From Bactericera cockerelli (lineage: Eukaryota > Arthropoda > Insecta > Hemiptera > Triozidae), in contig CM044958.1 of assembly GCA_024516035.1 (NCBI GenBank), forward strand, positions 48,723,879 to 48,787,878: a DNA stretch of 64,000 nucleotides, written 5' to 3'. Made by a program: the position numbers and the translations under genes. The notes under the pieces are model-generated. The model was not told the DNA's origin and searched no databases. It worked only from the letters and a program-made list of their open reading frames with translations. Below, in pieces: positions 1 through 11,189 of the stretch. Within the stretch, counting starts at the first letter, position 1, and every line of letters starts with the position of its first letter.

Positions 1-1
1 A

Positions 2-1270
2 AAGGTTCGGGTAGTTTTTGATATGAGTTGTTCTTCAACTAGTGGACACTCTCTAAACGATCTGCTATACACTGGACCTACCTTGTATAATGACTTATTT
101 AAGCTCTTAATAACATTTCGTATGTTTCCATATGCTTGTACCGCAGATATTCGTAAGATGTTTCTTCAGATACATATGCATCCAGATGACTACAAGTTCC
201 ATTGTTTCCTGTGGCGTGATACACCGGAACAAGATATTCAGTGCTATCAAATGAACAGAGTGGTGTTTGGAAGTAAGCCGAGTCCATACCTTGCTCAACG
301 TGTTCTACGACAACTCGCTAGTGATGAAAGTAAGCTATATCCACAGGCAGCAAAGGAAGTCGAGAAAAACTTTTACATGGACGATTATTTGTCTAGTTTT
401 TTAGATGAAAATGACGCGGTAAGCACTTTAACACAATGTACATCATTATTAAGTAGTGGCGGGTTTCAACTCACAAAGTTTGCTAGTAACAGTCAAACTG
501 TGATAAAATCCATTACAAGCCCTGAGAACGTTAATAAAACTAATGTTCAATGGAATGATCATGAATACATGAAAGTATTAGGAATCGAATGGTGCCCAAC
601 TGAAGACAACTTTAAGTTCAAAGTAAATGTAGATGATGTTGTTTGCACTAAAAGAGCCATTCTTAGTACAGTTGCTAGAATCTATGACGTGCTAGGTTTG
701 ATAAGTCCAGTCACTACTCAAGCCAAGATAATCATGAAAGAATTGTGGAATCTGAAGCTTGATTGGGACGACAAACCTCCATATGCCATTTGCCAACAAT
801 GGGCAACTTTGGTCAAGGAATTTTCACTACTTAGTGGTTACAAGATACCCAGACACTTATTGATCTATAAAAATACAAAGTTGAGTTTAGTTGGGTTCTG
901 TGACGCCTCAGAAAAGGCACTAGGGGCATGCATATATGCTCAAGTTACACATTTAGACGGTAATATCACCACTCAACTTATATGTGAAAAATCAAAATTG
1001 ACACCACTAAAATATATAAGTATACCCAGAAAAGAACTTTGTTCTATGATGTTATTGTCAAAGCTGATGCATACTATTGTTTCGACATGTGAAGAAAAAC
1101 ATACTGTTGAACACATTTATTGCTTTAGCGACAGCCAAGTTGCTCTAGCTTGGATTTCTTCAGAATCCTCACGATGGAAAGTTTTTGTAGCCAATAGGGT
1201 TACGAAAATTCAAGAAAATGTAAATAGTAAAAATTGGTTTTACGTCAAGGGGAAACGAAAACCCAGCTGA
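2..1270 (+). pseudogene. BEL/Pao pol fragment: reverse transcriptase and RNase H
   Basis: The frame is open to the left edge; the methionine codon at 23 is internal, because the codons before it continue the RT fingers. Counting from that methionine, the first palm aspartate is D42 (ADIRKMF), and the second palm motif is YMDD at 118-121, the form with an aliphatic residue before DD usual in LTR elements. VFGSKPSPYLAQRVL (80-95) is a typical Pao RT segment. RNase H residues are visible as D294 (FCDAS), E338 (PRKEL) and D370 (FSDSQ). The product would copy element RNA into DNA in a cytoplasmic particle. The frame stops at 1270 because of one extra base in the GGGG run at 1249-1252, just where BEL/Pao proteins carry a conserved NPAD motif, readable in the next frame. 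Family assignment is firm; loss of function is inferred. Confidence 0.92.
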
Positions 1271-1340
1271 TTGCTTATCCAGAGGTTTATCGCCAAGCGA
1301 GCTTATTACTCATGAACTTTGGTCTAATGGACCTACTTGG

Positions 1341-2921
1341 ATGTCCAAAGATACTAATGAATGGGCTCTGAACCACACCGTGACTTTGAATGAACAAACA
1401 CTCTCAGAAGCCAAGCCCACTTCATATGTTACAGTGAAAGAGTCTGAGAAAGTTGTTCCAGGTATTGTACTACTAGATTTAGCCAATCGAAGCTCTTCTT
1501 GGGAGAGACTTCTTCATTCAGTTTGTTACGTTCTGAAATTTACAAAAATAATTAAACGCGGAAAAATAACCCCACAAGATTTGACTGTCTCAGAACTAAC
1601 CCTGCTGAAAGCTTTGCAGCAACAAGAGTTTGCCTCAGATATTAAAAAATTACAAGCTAACAAAGAGTGTTCAGATTCATTCAAACAAATTCATGCATTT
1701 ATACAGGATGGTGTTGTACTCTGTGGAGGTAGGATCTCAAATGCTGCACACTTGGACTATTCTCAGATACATCCCATAGTCTTACCTAAAACTCACCATA
1801 TTGTTAATCTCATTATCGACTATTATCATCGCAAGAACCTACACGTTGGTCCGCATCTATTGATATCTATATTGAGAAACAAATATTGGATATTCGGTTG
1901 CAGAGATATCGTAAGACGCCAGTTAAAAAAATGTAACCTCTGTTTCAAACATAATCCGAAACCTTTATATCCTTTGATGGGAAATTTGCCTGCGGCTCGT
2001 GTAAGTGAATCCAAAGCTTTCTTACACACGGGTGTAGATTATGCGGGACCATTTAATGTAACCATTTCAAAACACAGAGGTGTTAAGACACAAAAAGCAT
2101 ACCTCTGTCTATTTATATGCATGGCTACAAAGGCTATACATCTTGAGTTGGCTTCAAGTTTGTCAACTGAAAAATTTCTAGCCGCTCTAGGAAGATTTAT
2201 AGCAAGAAGAGGTCTTGTAAGAGTTTTGTACTCCGATCAAGGCTCGAATTTCATTGGCGCAAAAAATAATCTAAACGAGTTATATGATTTTCTGGATTCA
2301 AACAACTATAAAGAATCTCTAGAAGAAAATCTACTTGAGAGAAGAATTGAATTCAAGTTCAATCCACCTGCATCACCTCATTTCGGTGGTTTGTGGGAAA
2401 GCAACATTCGACAAGTCAAGAGACATCTATATAAAGCTATTGGCTTACAGATCCTGTCATATGAAGAGTTGAATACTGTTCTTATTGAAATCGAAGCTAT
2501 ACTGAATAGTAGACCACTCTGTCAACTTGATGTGGATTCATCAGCACCCAAAGCTTTAACCCCTGCACATTTTTTGATGCAAGAGCCTGGATTCACACCT
2601 CTGACTGCAACACCTCTGGATCTAGGACAACGATTCAAGCTCACTCAGCAGATGATTCAATCATTCTGGATTCGTTGGTCAACTGAATATCTCACTTCTT
2701 TACAGCAACGAACCAAGTGGTTGAAGAATGATGATGAATTGAAGGTTGGGCTCATTGTCCTCATAAAATCAGAGAACACTCCTGTTCTATCATGGCCTCT
2801 GGGAAAGGTCGTCCAAGTTTTTCCAGGGAAAGATGGCATTTCTAGGGTGGCTCTGGTTAAAACCTCCCGCGGTCTATTCAAAAGGCCAGTTGTAAAAATC
2901 TGTCCATTACCAAATCAGTAG
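1341..2921 (+). pseudogene. BEL/Pao pol fragment: integrase and C-terminal domain
   Basis: Numbered from the methionine at 1341, the zinc-binding motif is H163, H168, C198 and C201. The integrase core carries D233 (GVDYAGPF), D299 (YSDQGSNF) and E353 (GLWES), so all three catalytic acids are present. Residues about 430-526 match the conserved C-terminal module of BEL/Pao integrases, with a PGKDGISRVALVKT signature and a KRPVVKICPLP ending. The frame is +1 relative to the upstream RT/RNase H frame and is open upstream of 1341 through the conserved junction, so the methionine is not a true start; it was one polyprotein. The domain would insert element cDNA into chromosomes. It has no internal stop, so apart from the frameshift at 1249-1252 the copy looks fairly young. 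Confidence 0.92.
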
Positions 2922-3023
2922 GAAATTGGTTGGTGCTATATTATCATCTTTTATCATTGAAAGATAGTACCCACTAATTATATTTTTATTTTTTATGAAA
3001 CCAACGGTTCATGGTGGGGAGAA

Positions 3024-3180
3024 TGTTCGATCTTGTAATGAAAGTTCGTAATTTGAATTTTACTGGCCTCACTACGAAGACGTATCTTCTTTTGTACGGT
3101 TCACTCCTGGTATTATTGTAAATAAACACTGTCAGTTGTCAGTTGCCTTTCAGAATTTTTTCACAGACGAAATTTGTCTC
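3024..3180 (+). repeat. Probable 3' LTR (start) of the BEL/Pao element
   Basis: After the pol stop and about 100 non-coding bases comes a purine tract (GGTGGGGAGA, 3013-3022) followed by a TGTT start, the usual polypurine-tract/LTR junction in BEL elements. An AATAAA signal at 3120-3125 fits the R region. The right border cannot be fixed without the 5' LTR, so 3180 is only a guess. Confidence 0.55.
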
Positions 3181-3274
3181 TTGCCATTTTCTTTCATTTT
3201 TTTCTCCAATTTAAGTTTTCAAGTTTGTAAGCAAGTTAAGTTACTAAGCAAGAAATAAGTAAGAATAAGCAAGA

Positions 3275-4400
3275 TCCTCCAGAGTGATTTCAATATCAGG
3301 AAGAAACATGTTTCAGATATGAAGGAAATGGGGTAAAGAGATTTTTATGAGTGGGGAAGAAAGGTGTTTCAGAAATGAGCGGAATAGTTTACAGATTTAG
3401 AGAGATTTTAATAAACAAAGAAAAATATTTCAGAAAAGATAAAAATGGGTGAGAGGGATTTCAATTAGAGTGTAGAATAGTGTTTCAGAAATGATAAAAA
3501 TCAATTAGAGAGATTTGAACACCGAAAAAAGAATTTTTGAGAAATAAGAAGGAGTTGAGAGCATTGGAAAACTTGATATGAATAGGTTAAACAGATTTCT
3601 ACAATAGGAAGATAAGAGAGAACGAGAAATCCGTGTTAGAGAGATTTCAAAGTTTGCCTGGGGGACGTTAAACGGGTAGAAGACCAGTGTCCCGCTAGAG
3701 GACTATTAACAGAGAACAGACTAGCCAACCCTTACAAGCCAGGCTAGCTTGCAGTTTCCTAAGGGTTTAATGGCTTATAAAGAAAAGTCCAAGTCCTCAT
3801 GATGGTTGATCGCACATAGGAATATGTGGTTCAGGACGAGCCAACTTTGAAATAAAGTGGGCTGGAGACCATCACTCACCCCTCCAGCTGTAGCCAAGCT
3901 GGCTACAACAACAACAACAGAGAGATTTCAATAACAGGTAGAAAAGTGTTTCAAAAATTAAAACTAAATTGTGAGAGAAATGAGAGAAAGTTAAAAGATA
4001 GGAAGAGACATCATAGTATTAGGTTAAAGTAATTTCAAAAACTGTTTCAGAAATGGGTTGATAAAATTTAAATAACAGTTGAAAAAGTGCAGGATACATT
4101 GGTAAGAAAGATTGGAAGAAATGAGGAAGAATAGCTCGAAAGAAATGAAGGAAGAGATAGGTAGGAGAGGGTGAAACAAATGAAAGGAAAGTATGAGAGA
4201 GAGATTCAAATATCGGGGAAGAAGAGAATGGGAGCGTTTGGGGATGACAGATAATTATAAATATACAAATGAGTGAGATGTACACCTCCTGCTCTGTATC
4301 ATTGGAAGTTAAAGGGTGAGTTCTGTGAGTAGGAAGGGTGGGCAAGAGAAAGAGAGAGGAGAATTTCAAACATTTAAACGTACAGGAGAGCTAAAAAGTG
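3275..4400. repeat. Degenerate GA-rich tandem array
   Basis: Loose repeats of about 55-65 bp recur, each with a GAGAGATTTCAA-like half and a GTGTTTCAGAAATGA-like half (for example 3345-3385, 3460-3500, 3920-3955, 4030-4055). The units are strongly diverged. A 268-bp element is inserted at 3651-3918. Open frames on the minus strand (4019-4369) are compositional and resemble no family. Confidence 0.6.
3651..3918 (+). mobile_element. SINE-like insertion with (CAA)n tail
   Basis: The segment is flanked by a 13-bp direct repeat, AGAGAGATTTCAA, at 3638-3650 and 3919-3931, and ends in (ACA)n. Its composition is unlike the GA-rich array around it. No clear tRNA A/B boxes are seen, so its origin is unknown. 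The flanking repeat matches a motif of the host array, so it could be array sequence rather than a true target-site duplication. Confidence 0.5.
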
Positions 4401-6145
4401 AGGGATGATTTTGACAGACAAAATTTGAGGTGTGAGTTTCCTTGTTTTCGATATGGGTTTAGAGATTTGGACTATAAAGTTTGGTAGACTTTACAGTCAT
4501 GTTGCAGAGGTTGTATTTCAGGTGGTCTTTGACAACAAGGCATGAACAAGAAAAATGGTCAGATTAATCAGTGAAATTGGGACTTATTGCTATGAAATTT
4601 CACCAACTTTGTCATTTATTGATTAAAATATTAGTAACGAATTTAATGGTAACAGAATATGTATTGGACATCGTTGTCCACCTTTCTTGATAGTTTTATT
4701 ATTTTCAAGAAATCAGGACATTCTTGTGTTTCTTCAGGATTTGAATCTGTTGGAAATTCTGAACTGACACCAAATCAGTTTTCCCCAGAGAGAAAAAATT
4801 AAAATTTATTATTTTAACAGCCTGCTACAAAATTGCAGTTGCCTTTCGGACACAGCATTAAGATCAATCATATCTTTTTCATTCATATTTTTTATAGTTT
4901 TATTTTAATCATAGATATTTCATTCATATTTTTTTTAGACAATTCACATCATAGTCACAGAATACTGGCTATGATGTGAATAATTTAACTGAAGAATTCG
5001 ATAAAATATTATCTTTTCATCAATGTTTTAATCAACACCACAGATTCTATTACCTGGTATACCTACTCTCCTTCTATTTAAAATAGTAAATTTTCATATC
5101 TATTCCAACTCTTGAAGAAAGAAAATAGAAAATTAATAAGAAAGAATAAGAAAATATGTATATAAAAAAGATGTACTCTAATGTATTGATCGATATGCTG
5201 TGTGTTTAAGCAACCTTCAGATATGTGGGCAGCAACGTTTTAAAATAAAACTGTATCTCTCTCTCATTGAAATCACCACCATGAACGTCATCATCATTTA
5301 TCCTCAATTGCTTAAAAAAAACTAAATACAACACCAGAGTAGCAAGTCCTCACAAACACCCTGTTCTGAAATCATTTTACACCGGGTTTTAATTGCAAAC
5401 TCGTCCTCGTCCTATGTACCTACCTATCGTTAAGTATATAACTTTCATCCTCATATACTTACCAATACGAAAAGCTCAATCTCTCATCCTCCGGTACATA
5501 ACTCATATAGGTGGCGAGAGAAAGAGAGGGGAGATATCTCGGGTCAAAATGAAAATAAAGTGGAGTAAACAGGGAAGGGAATTAGAGAGGGACAAGGGGA
5601 TGAAAGAGGTGGGGTGTACACAGGGACGGGAGAAGTGGAAGAGGGAAAGAGCTCTAATTAACTCTCCCGACGGAATATTTCGAGTCTGAGCATCTGGAGG
5701 GGGGGATGGGGTGGGGGGACTTTGAAAACTTTACGAGAGAGAGGGAAAATGAGAGGGTGAAAATACCAACATGATTATCTCTTTCCTTCCCTTCTCTCTC
5801 TCTCTTTCTCTCTCATCCCCTTGTGTCTTTTCTCGTAATCTACATCGTTGCAATTTGCTATCCATATTTTATATTATTGTTCACAGCCATTCAGGACGGT
5901 TTTCAGAGATTTGGGAAGGAAACTTGTTGGTGTATTTAGAAGTTGCTTGGTCTGTGATAGGGGTAAATAGATATTTGCTTAACGTTTGAATAGGCACAAC
6001 TCGAGAAAATTGATCCCGAAAAGCGATTGACCTAGACCTAGAAGTCTGAATTGGATGTATCTCTGAACATATCAAATTGAATTGCTTTCAAACTGTATGA
6101 GGTAAATACTGCATATTCATGAAGAAAACAACTCAGTAGAATTGT
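4401..6145. other. Non-coding DNA, no supported gene
   Basis: AT-rich sequence with short homopolymer runs. 5500-5765 is purine-rich on the plus strand and 5780-5825 is a CT-rich tract. Short open frames at 5393-5689 and 5771-5989 lack recognisable domains and overlap biased composition, so I do not call them genes. Confidence 0.5.
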
Positions 6146-6151
6146 TTACGT

Positions 6152-6356
6152 CTGTCCCGGTAGCTCAGTGGTAAAGGCGGCACTCTGTGAATCCAGAGGT
6201 CGTGGGTTCGAAACCCAGTCGGGACATGACAAGTTATCCTCCCATTTGGGATTTTTACCACATAATAATATGTCTTGGGCTTATTGCTGGAATAATGGGA
6301 CTTTAATAGTCTCAATCGGGCAGTATAAATAAGGCGATATTATTATTATTATATTA
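6152..6356 (+). mobile_element. tRNA-derived SINE, family A, full length
   Basis: The head looks like a tRNA: GTCCCG and CGGGAC can pair as an acceptor stem, with an A box (TAGCTCAGTGGTAAAGGC) and B box (GGGTTCGAAACCC). The potential anticodon loop is only six bases, so it is not a working tRNA. The body (TGACAAGTTATCC through GGCGAT) and (ATT)n tail recur at 30913-31160 and 58093-58270. A short duplication TTACGT flanks it (6146-6151 and 6357-6362). Confidence 0.85.
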
Positions 6357-6362
6357 TTACGT

Positions 6363-7997
6363 GACTAGATTTGAGTTGCAACATTAAAGTGAAAAACAGA
6401 ATTTTTGGATCTAAAAACATGAAAATATGATGATAAAGGATAAGTAAAAGAAAGAAAAACATGTACTCTTTGATTTTACATATCAGGTAAGGTCTCACCA
6501 TCATTCCCCGAAAGTCCCTCCTTATTTTCAAACCGTGCCTGGTGGCCATTATAGAAACGAGATGGGGATAAAACACACCAAGCCAAGGGTTGGGGTTTCG
6601 GAAGAGAAAGAAGAATTCGTTTTAAATCAATTTTAACTTTTGTTAACTGTTTTTGTTTGCCCAAAGCTCTGGAGAGCGTTTCTAAGTGTTTCCCAGCGTT
6701 TTATTCGAGATATTTTTGATGAATACAACGTTCAACTTTCCGGAAGATGTTAAAGTTAGTTAGGGATGGTGGAGATGTATCTTCTTCTTAGTCCAATCAT
6801 TCGCTATACGCTCAAGGAGGTTATAAATAATGGAAGAGGTACGTGCTTCTTTTGTGAAGCAAGGGTGGTGAAGTCTTCTGCGTCTTACTTTTGTTTTATT
6901 TTTGTTGGTGATACGGCGGCGTAGGTTGGGAGTGGTGATCTCTCTCCAGGTTTATTTATTTCAACTGTTCTGTCTACATATTTTATATTCTAATTTGGTA
7001 CGCTAATATTTTGAGTAAAGTTTTCAACGGATATTTAAGCTCAAATAAAAAGAGGTGCTTTGTTAAATTGTTGGCATAATGGCACTACCTTTCTTGCGGT
7101 GACAGTCTAAATAAAGCACTACTTATACTTATACTTTTGTAGGTCTTTTAACAGATACTTGACAGTGGAATAACCTTTTTCTTTTGTACAGAAGTAGATT
7201 GTGTGATTGCGTAGATTATTCGCAACTAATTAACGTCAGCTACCTTCTTAATTTAAGATTTTTTTAAAATAATTAATCATTATATTTGCGGATTAGATTA
7301 AAACTAGCTATTTGTAAACTACAATCTGCTCTGTTTTTAACCTTTTCACTATTAATAATAATAATTCGTTGCCAAAATTTAAATGAATTGCCAAATTAGA
7401 ACATAGAACCTGCTTTTATTTGAATGAGAAGAATGCTGACGCTTGACGCGCTGCTGGGTAATTTTCCGCTTCCCAAGTTAATTGTTTCAACGATATGCCA
7501 AAATTGTTTAAATTTATGAGCAATTAGTGAGATTTAATTAAATAATTAGAACTTAATGAAATAATTAAATTAGTAAAAGAGAACAAAAAAAGATTTTTTG
7601 TTGAAATAAACAAAAGTGTTTTCAAACTATGCTTTGTATTGGAGATTGGACGTGACATAACGTGAAGATTTATGCTGATTCCCCATTAACTCATGAACCT
7701 ATCTCTTATTAAGTGATAGAAAAGTCGAATTTATTATTTCAGAAATCATGGAAATTAATGATATTGGTGATGATGGTATGGTTGGATTTGCTATTGTTAT
7801 TTTGTATTGTGTTGGTGAGTCTGTTTTAGGTGTGGATGTTGGTGAAATGATGGTACATATTTGATTGGTGTAGTTGTCCGCAGTTTCGGTGATGGTTTGG
7901 CTGTGAATTTTGTTTTTTGGTGCTCTTTCATTGTTGACATTTGTCGTAGTGAAGTTGTCAATCATGTCCTAAAATGTGTTGTTTTTATTTTTAATTG
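6363..7997. other. Non-coding DNA with one dispersed 3'-end repeat
   Basis: No gene is supported. The reverse open frame at 7699-7965 is Thr/Ile/Ser-rich with no family resemblance. A repeat tail lies at 7050-7137 (separate entry). The remainder is AT-rich spacer. Confidence 0.45.
7050..7137 (+). repeat. Dispersed repeat family I (retroelement 3' end)
   Basis: The sequence around GTTGGCATAATGGCACT and TCTAAATAAAGCACTACTT recurs at 54205-54290 and 56232-56343. Each copy has an AATAAA-like signal or its remnant followed by a short ACTTAT-type tract, which suggests the 3' end of a LINE or SINE. No coding part is present. Confidence 0.5.
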
Positions 7998-8215
7998 GTA
8001 TAAGTAATCATCATCATAGGGTGGCGTCATCGTGAACGATGCCGATGGTAGCCAGACAGTGGAGGAATTACTCAGCAGTTCTACCATTGTCTTTACAAGG
8101 AGGCTAATAATTGACAAGGGCCCCCAGAACCAAGCCAATACTGGTCTACTCCTTGTTTATAGTCCCCCAGCCAGACTGCTGGTCTACTCCCTATTTATAG
8201 TCCTTGTTTAATGTT
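7998..8215 (-). mobile_element. Minisatellite-bearing element, 1-unit copy
   Basis: This copy shares the block ATAGGGTGGCGTCATCGTGA and about 150 following bases with copies at 28192-28649 and 44664-45055. It carries only one clear 38-bp TAGTCCCCCAGCCAGACTGC-type unit (about 8158-8200). The left end is a CAT microsatellite, so if it is a retroelement its 3' end is on the left (minus orientation). No coding capacity. Confidence 0.65.
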
Positions 8216-8476
8216 CTTGTTTTTGTTTTTTTTTTCCCCCTCTTTTTATGTTAGCTAAGATAACTTTTCAACTTTTGAGTACACTGAAGAAGTACAGTTT
8301 AAAAAGTGGTCCCTCTAGGCTTTCTTTGGAAAACCTGACACTATTAAGAAACTTTTCAAAATTTCAACTTTCATTTCTAGGAAATATAATAACACCTCGT
8401 AGGTGACTTGGAAATTTCACTGACAAAGTTGTCAAAGTTTTTATCGCTGTTTTTCTGTCAAATATCGATACACCTA

Positions 8477-9499
8477 CAGGGTGTCTACTGGTCAGGGAAA
8501 ACCTGGAAAACCTGGAATTGTCAGGGAATTTTTCGAGACCAAAAAAGTCAGGGAAAAGTCAGGGAATTTTGTGAAAAAACACCAAAAGTCAGGGAATTTT
8601 GTGAAAAAACATAAAAAGTCAGGGAATTTTTTTGAAGATCCAATTTTGTCATGAAAATGATAAATAAAAAAAATTCGCCTGCGGCGCCACTGTAATCCAG
8701 GCAGTGTGATAATGCTTCTTTGGTAAGAAACACAAAACACTCTGAATCACTTTTTGATAAGATTAACAAAATTTTAGCAGTTTTTTTTTCAGGGTTTTCC
8801 CTGAAAGTTCCTCAATTTTCTTTAGGGTTCCTATTTTTTGTTGATTTATTACATTTAGTTGAGGAAAGTAGTATTCGGCGAAATTTCAAAAAATATAAGA
8901 ATATAATTTGTGTATTTCTTTTTTTAACATTCCTAACACATTTTTGGTAAGAGCTACCGGTACCGTTGCGAACTTTTATCAAATTTACGAGAAAAGAATT
9001 GGTGATTTCTTAGCAATAGGGTAAGGAAAGTCTTGTGGTAATCACACTAGATTTTTTATTTGAAAAAAAAGCAAGGAGCCAAACACGTTTTCTAAAAATA
9101 TGACATTTCTAATTTGCAGATTTACTATTATTTTAATATGCATTACCTTTTGTGTACTAATAATCAATCAGTACATGAGTAAGCAATTTGTACATAATAT
9201 CCACCCATTCGACATCCTGCTGATGTCTATTCCCCAGTACTAAATGTTGATATCGTAGAACGTACCAGAAAACTCATTTAATTGATTTAGAAAAAATGTT
9301 TGGTTCGTTGGCGGTGGCGGTGGGCTTGCAAAATAAAAGAAAAAAAAAAAAAAAAAAAAAAAAAGGCAAATTGAGGTTTTATAATATAATATGACATATA
9401 ATGTCTCCTTGAAAAAGTAGACTGGAGAAACTGGAAAAATGGCCTGGAAAACCTGGAAAAGTCAGGGAATTTTACTTTGACCATTTAGTAGACACCCTG
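8477..9499. mobile_element. Non-autonomous DNA transposon, 12-bp TIRs
   Basis: CAGGGTGTCTAC at 8477-8488 is matched by its inverse GTAGACACCCTG at 9488-9499, and ACCTA directly flanks both ends (8472-8476 and 9500-9504). Inside each end the motif CCTGGAAAACCTGGAA plus GTCAGGGAATTTT occurs in the same orientation, not inverted. The left side also has tandem TCAGGGAATTTTGTGAAAAA repeats (8540-8630). No transposase frame exists; the 76-residue frame at 8720-8950 is unrecognised. An A-run lies at 9341-9364. Superfamily uncertain. Confidence 0.75.
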
Positions 9500-9504
9500 A
9501 CCTA

Positions 9505-10590
9505 CTTGCATGCCAATTTTCTACTCCTCCTATGGGATATTTATGTGAACCTTTGTTTGTGTTCTGGTGAATTTTTCGGTAACCTTTTACATGTCCTGTG
9601 TTCTCGAATTTTTCTCCGTAATTCCTTCCAATACTTCCAATATACTCTTTTCTCAACCATGAGCAAAATTCTATCAGTTTCATCGTATATCCCTGAGCAT
9701 ACAGAGAGGGATAACAAGAAGCGTTAGTGCTTTTTCCCATAATGTTCAAAGAATATAAGCATGGGCATTTTTATAATAGAAAAATCTTTATTTCTTGTAG
9801 TTGTATTTTTCCGAGATTAAAAAATAGAGAAATGATGTAACAAACACCTATTTTAGAGGTTAAATGTTGGTCAATCGTTTACGTTTATGCTATAAAGATT
9901 GTGGATTAATATCCACAGCAGCTATTTTTTTGTTGTTGCTTTCGTTAAAGTGGCAGGGTTCTCACATGTGAGCTCTTCCACTCAACTAATTTTCAGGCAA
10001 GTTCAATTCTATACAGAACAACCTGTCACTTTTCTGCTTTCACTAGCTAAATGCAACACCCTGAATAGATTTCAGAAGTGACCAACCTACAACAATATGA
10101 CACGAGGCTTTCAAAATGATAAACCAAAATTTCATAATTTTGTAGAGTAAACACTACATTATTCCCGCTCGTCCCCCCAAATTCCGAAGCTTCATGATCA
10201 GACAAAGGACCCGGAATAATTTATGAAACTTGTTAGAAGAGTAGGGACAATTTGGGACATACTGAACGGAGCAACTGAATTTTAATGTGAACGCTGAAAA
10301 TGTGCTTTGTTCCGTCCAAATTGCTTTCGCTAACCGACGACTGCAAAGTTCTCAGCTACGCTGTTACTCCAATAATAACCTTTACTGATACATTTAACTA
10401 TCTACATATATGGCTCTTCTCAGAAAATTCGAATCTCCTGTTTTTCTAATACTCAAACCTCCTGAAATACAGAAATCGACAACTCCTATTCTTTTTCTCT
10501 CTTGAGACATATTCTTAAACTATAGCCTCCTACGGTTCTTGTCTTCTTTTTATTAAATATTAAATAAATACATTTTGTGATCGTGAAAGC
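9505..10590. other. Non-coding DNA, no supported gene
   Basis: Unremarkable AT-rich sequence. Short frames on both strands (9462-9749, 9506-9727, 9899-10081) overlap each other, show no domains and are not called. Confidence 0.45.
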
Positions 10591-10654
10591 TCAGGGGGCC
10601 GCACTGTGGCAAAAAAATTGAAAAAGGGCCAAAAAAAGGGCCGGTTGATATTTT

Positions 10655-10812
10655 TTAACACTCAGACGACCGGCATGGTTTTTCGTGAATTCTCTTGTGG
10701 GACCGGCGATAATACGGCTCTCCGACATTGTGTACCACCGGTGGTACACCCGGTCCATTCCGTACGAACGTGCGTGTACCACCGGTGGTACACCCGGTCG
10801 TCTAAGTGTTAA
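10655..10812. mobile_element. piggyBac-like MITE with TTAA target sites
   Basis: TTAACACTCAGACGACCGG at the left is matched in inverse by CCGGTCGTCTAAGTGTTAA at the right, giving about 15-bp inverted repeats with one mismatch inside TTAA target sites, the duplication typical of piggyBac elements. The interior is far more GC-rich than its surroundings and contains two copies of a perfect 20-bp palindrome. At 158 bp it is non-autonomous. Confidence 0.8.
10730..10793. repeat. Twin perfect 20-bp palindromes inside the MITE
   Basis: GTGTACCACCGGTGGTACAC occurs exactly at 10730-10749 and 10774-10793, each its own reverse complement, 24 bp apart and each followed by CCGGTC. They may be protein-binding sites or cruciform-forming sequence; function unknown. 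Confidence 0.9.
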
Positions 10813-11189
10813 AACCTATCGAGTTGGGTATTGAATGAAAGGTCTCGATGTCCTTATGTATTTATAATTTTTTCCGCTTTGGCTTTTTCTAGCTTTTTTT
10901 TTATAAAAGTAATTAATAATTATGTATTTAAAACGTTCAGTTGAAATATTTCCTTCACAGTCTCTACTCTCTTTTCCAATTATCAATTCCATCTTCATAC
11001 CCCAACAAAGACTCTCCACTCCTCCATCTTCTCCTAGCTCTTCTTATACACATACTTGCTGCACGCTGCGCAGCAATGGAAACTTTTGCACGTACCCATC
11101 CTAAGAGGATTGCATAGCCTTTCTTCCATTTATCAGCTAGTTGAATCTGTGTGAGGTTTACAGTTCAGAGAACTACTAGTTGCTACTAA

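Larger units (their letters stand above)
1..3180 (+). mobile_element. BEL/Pao LTR retrotransposon, 3' half, window-truncated
   Basis: The window opens inside the reverse transcriptase of a BEL/Pao element. In order it shows RT palm, RNase H, HHCC zinc finger, DDE integrase core and the C-terminal domain usual in BEL/Pao, then a short non-coding leader, a purine tract near 3013-3022 and a probable 3' LTR. Gag, protease and the 5' LTR lie outside the window. The polyprotein is split by a +1 frameshift at a GGGG run (1249-1252), so this copy is probably dead. The 3' end is approximate because there is no second LTR to compare. Confidence 0.9.

Noticed and set aside
6152..6226. Possible tRNA gene
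   Set aside because: The acceptor and T arms look good, but the anticodon loop has six bases and the same head is followed by the same body and (ATT)n tail at two other places, so it is a SINE head.
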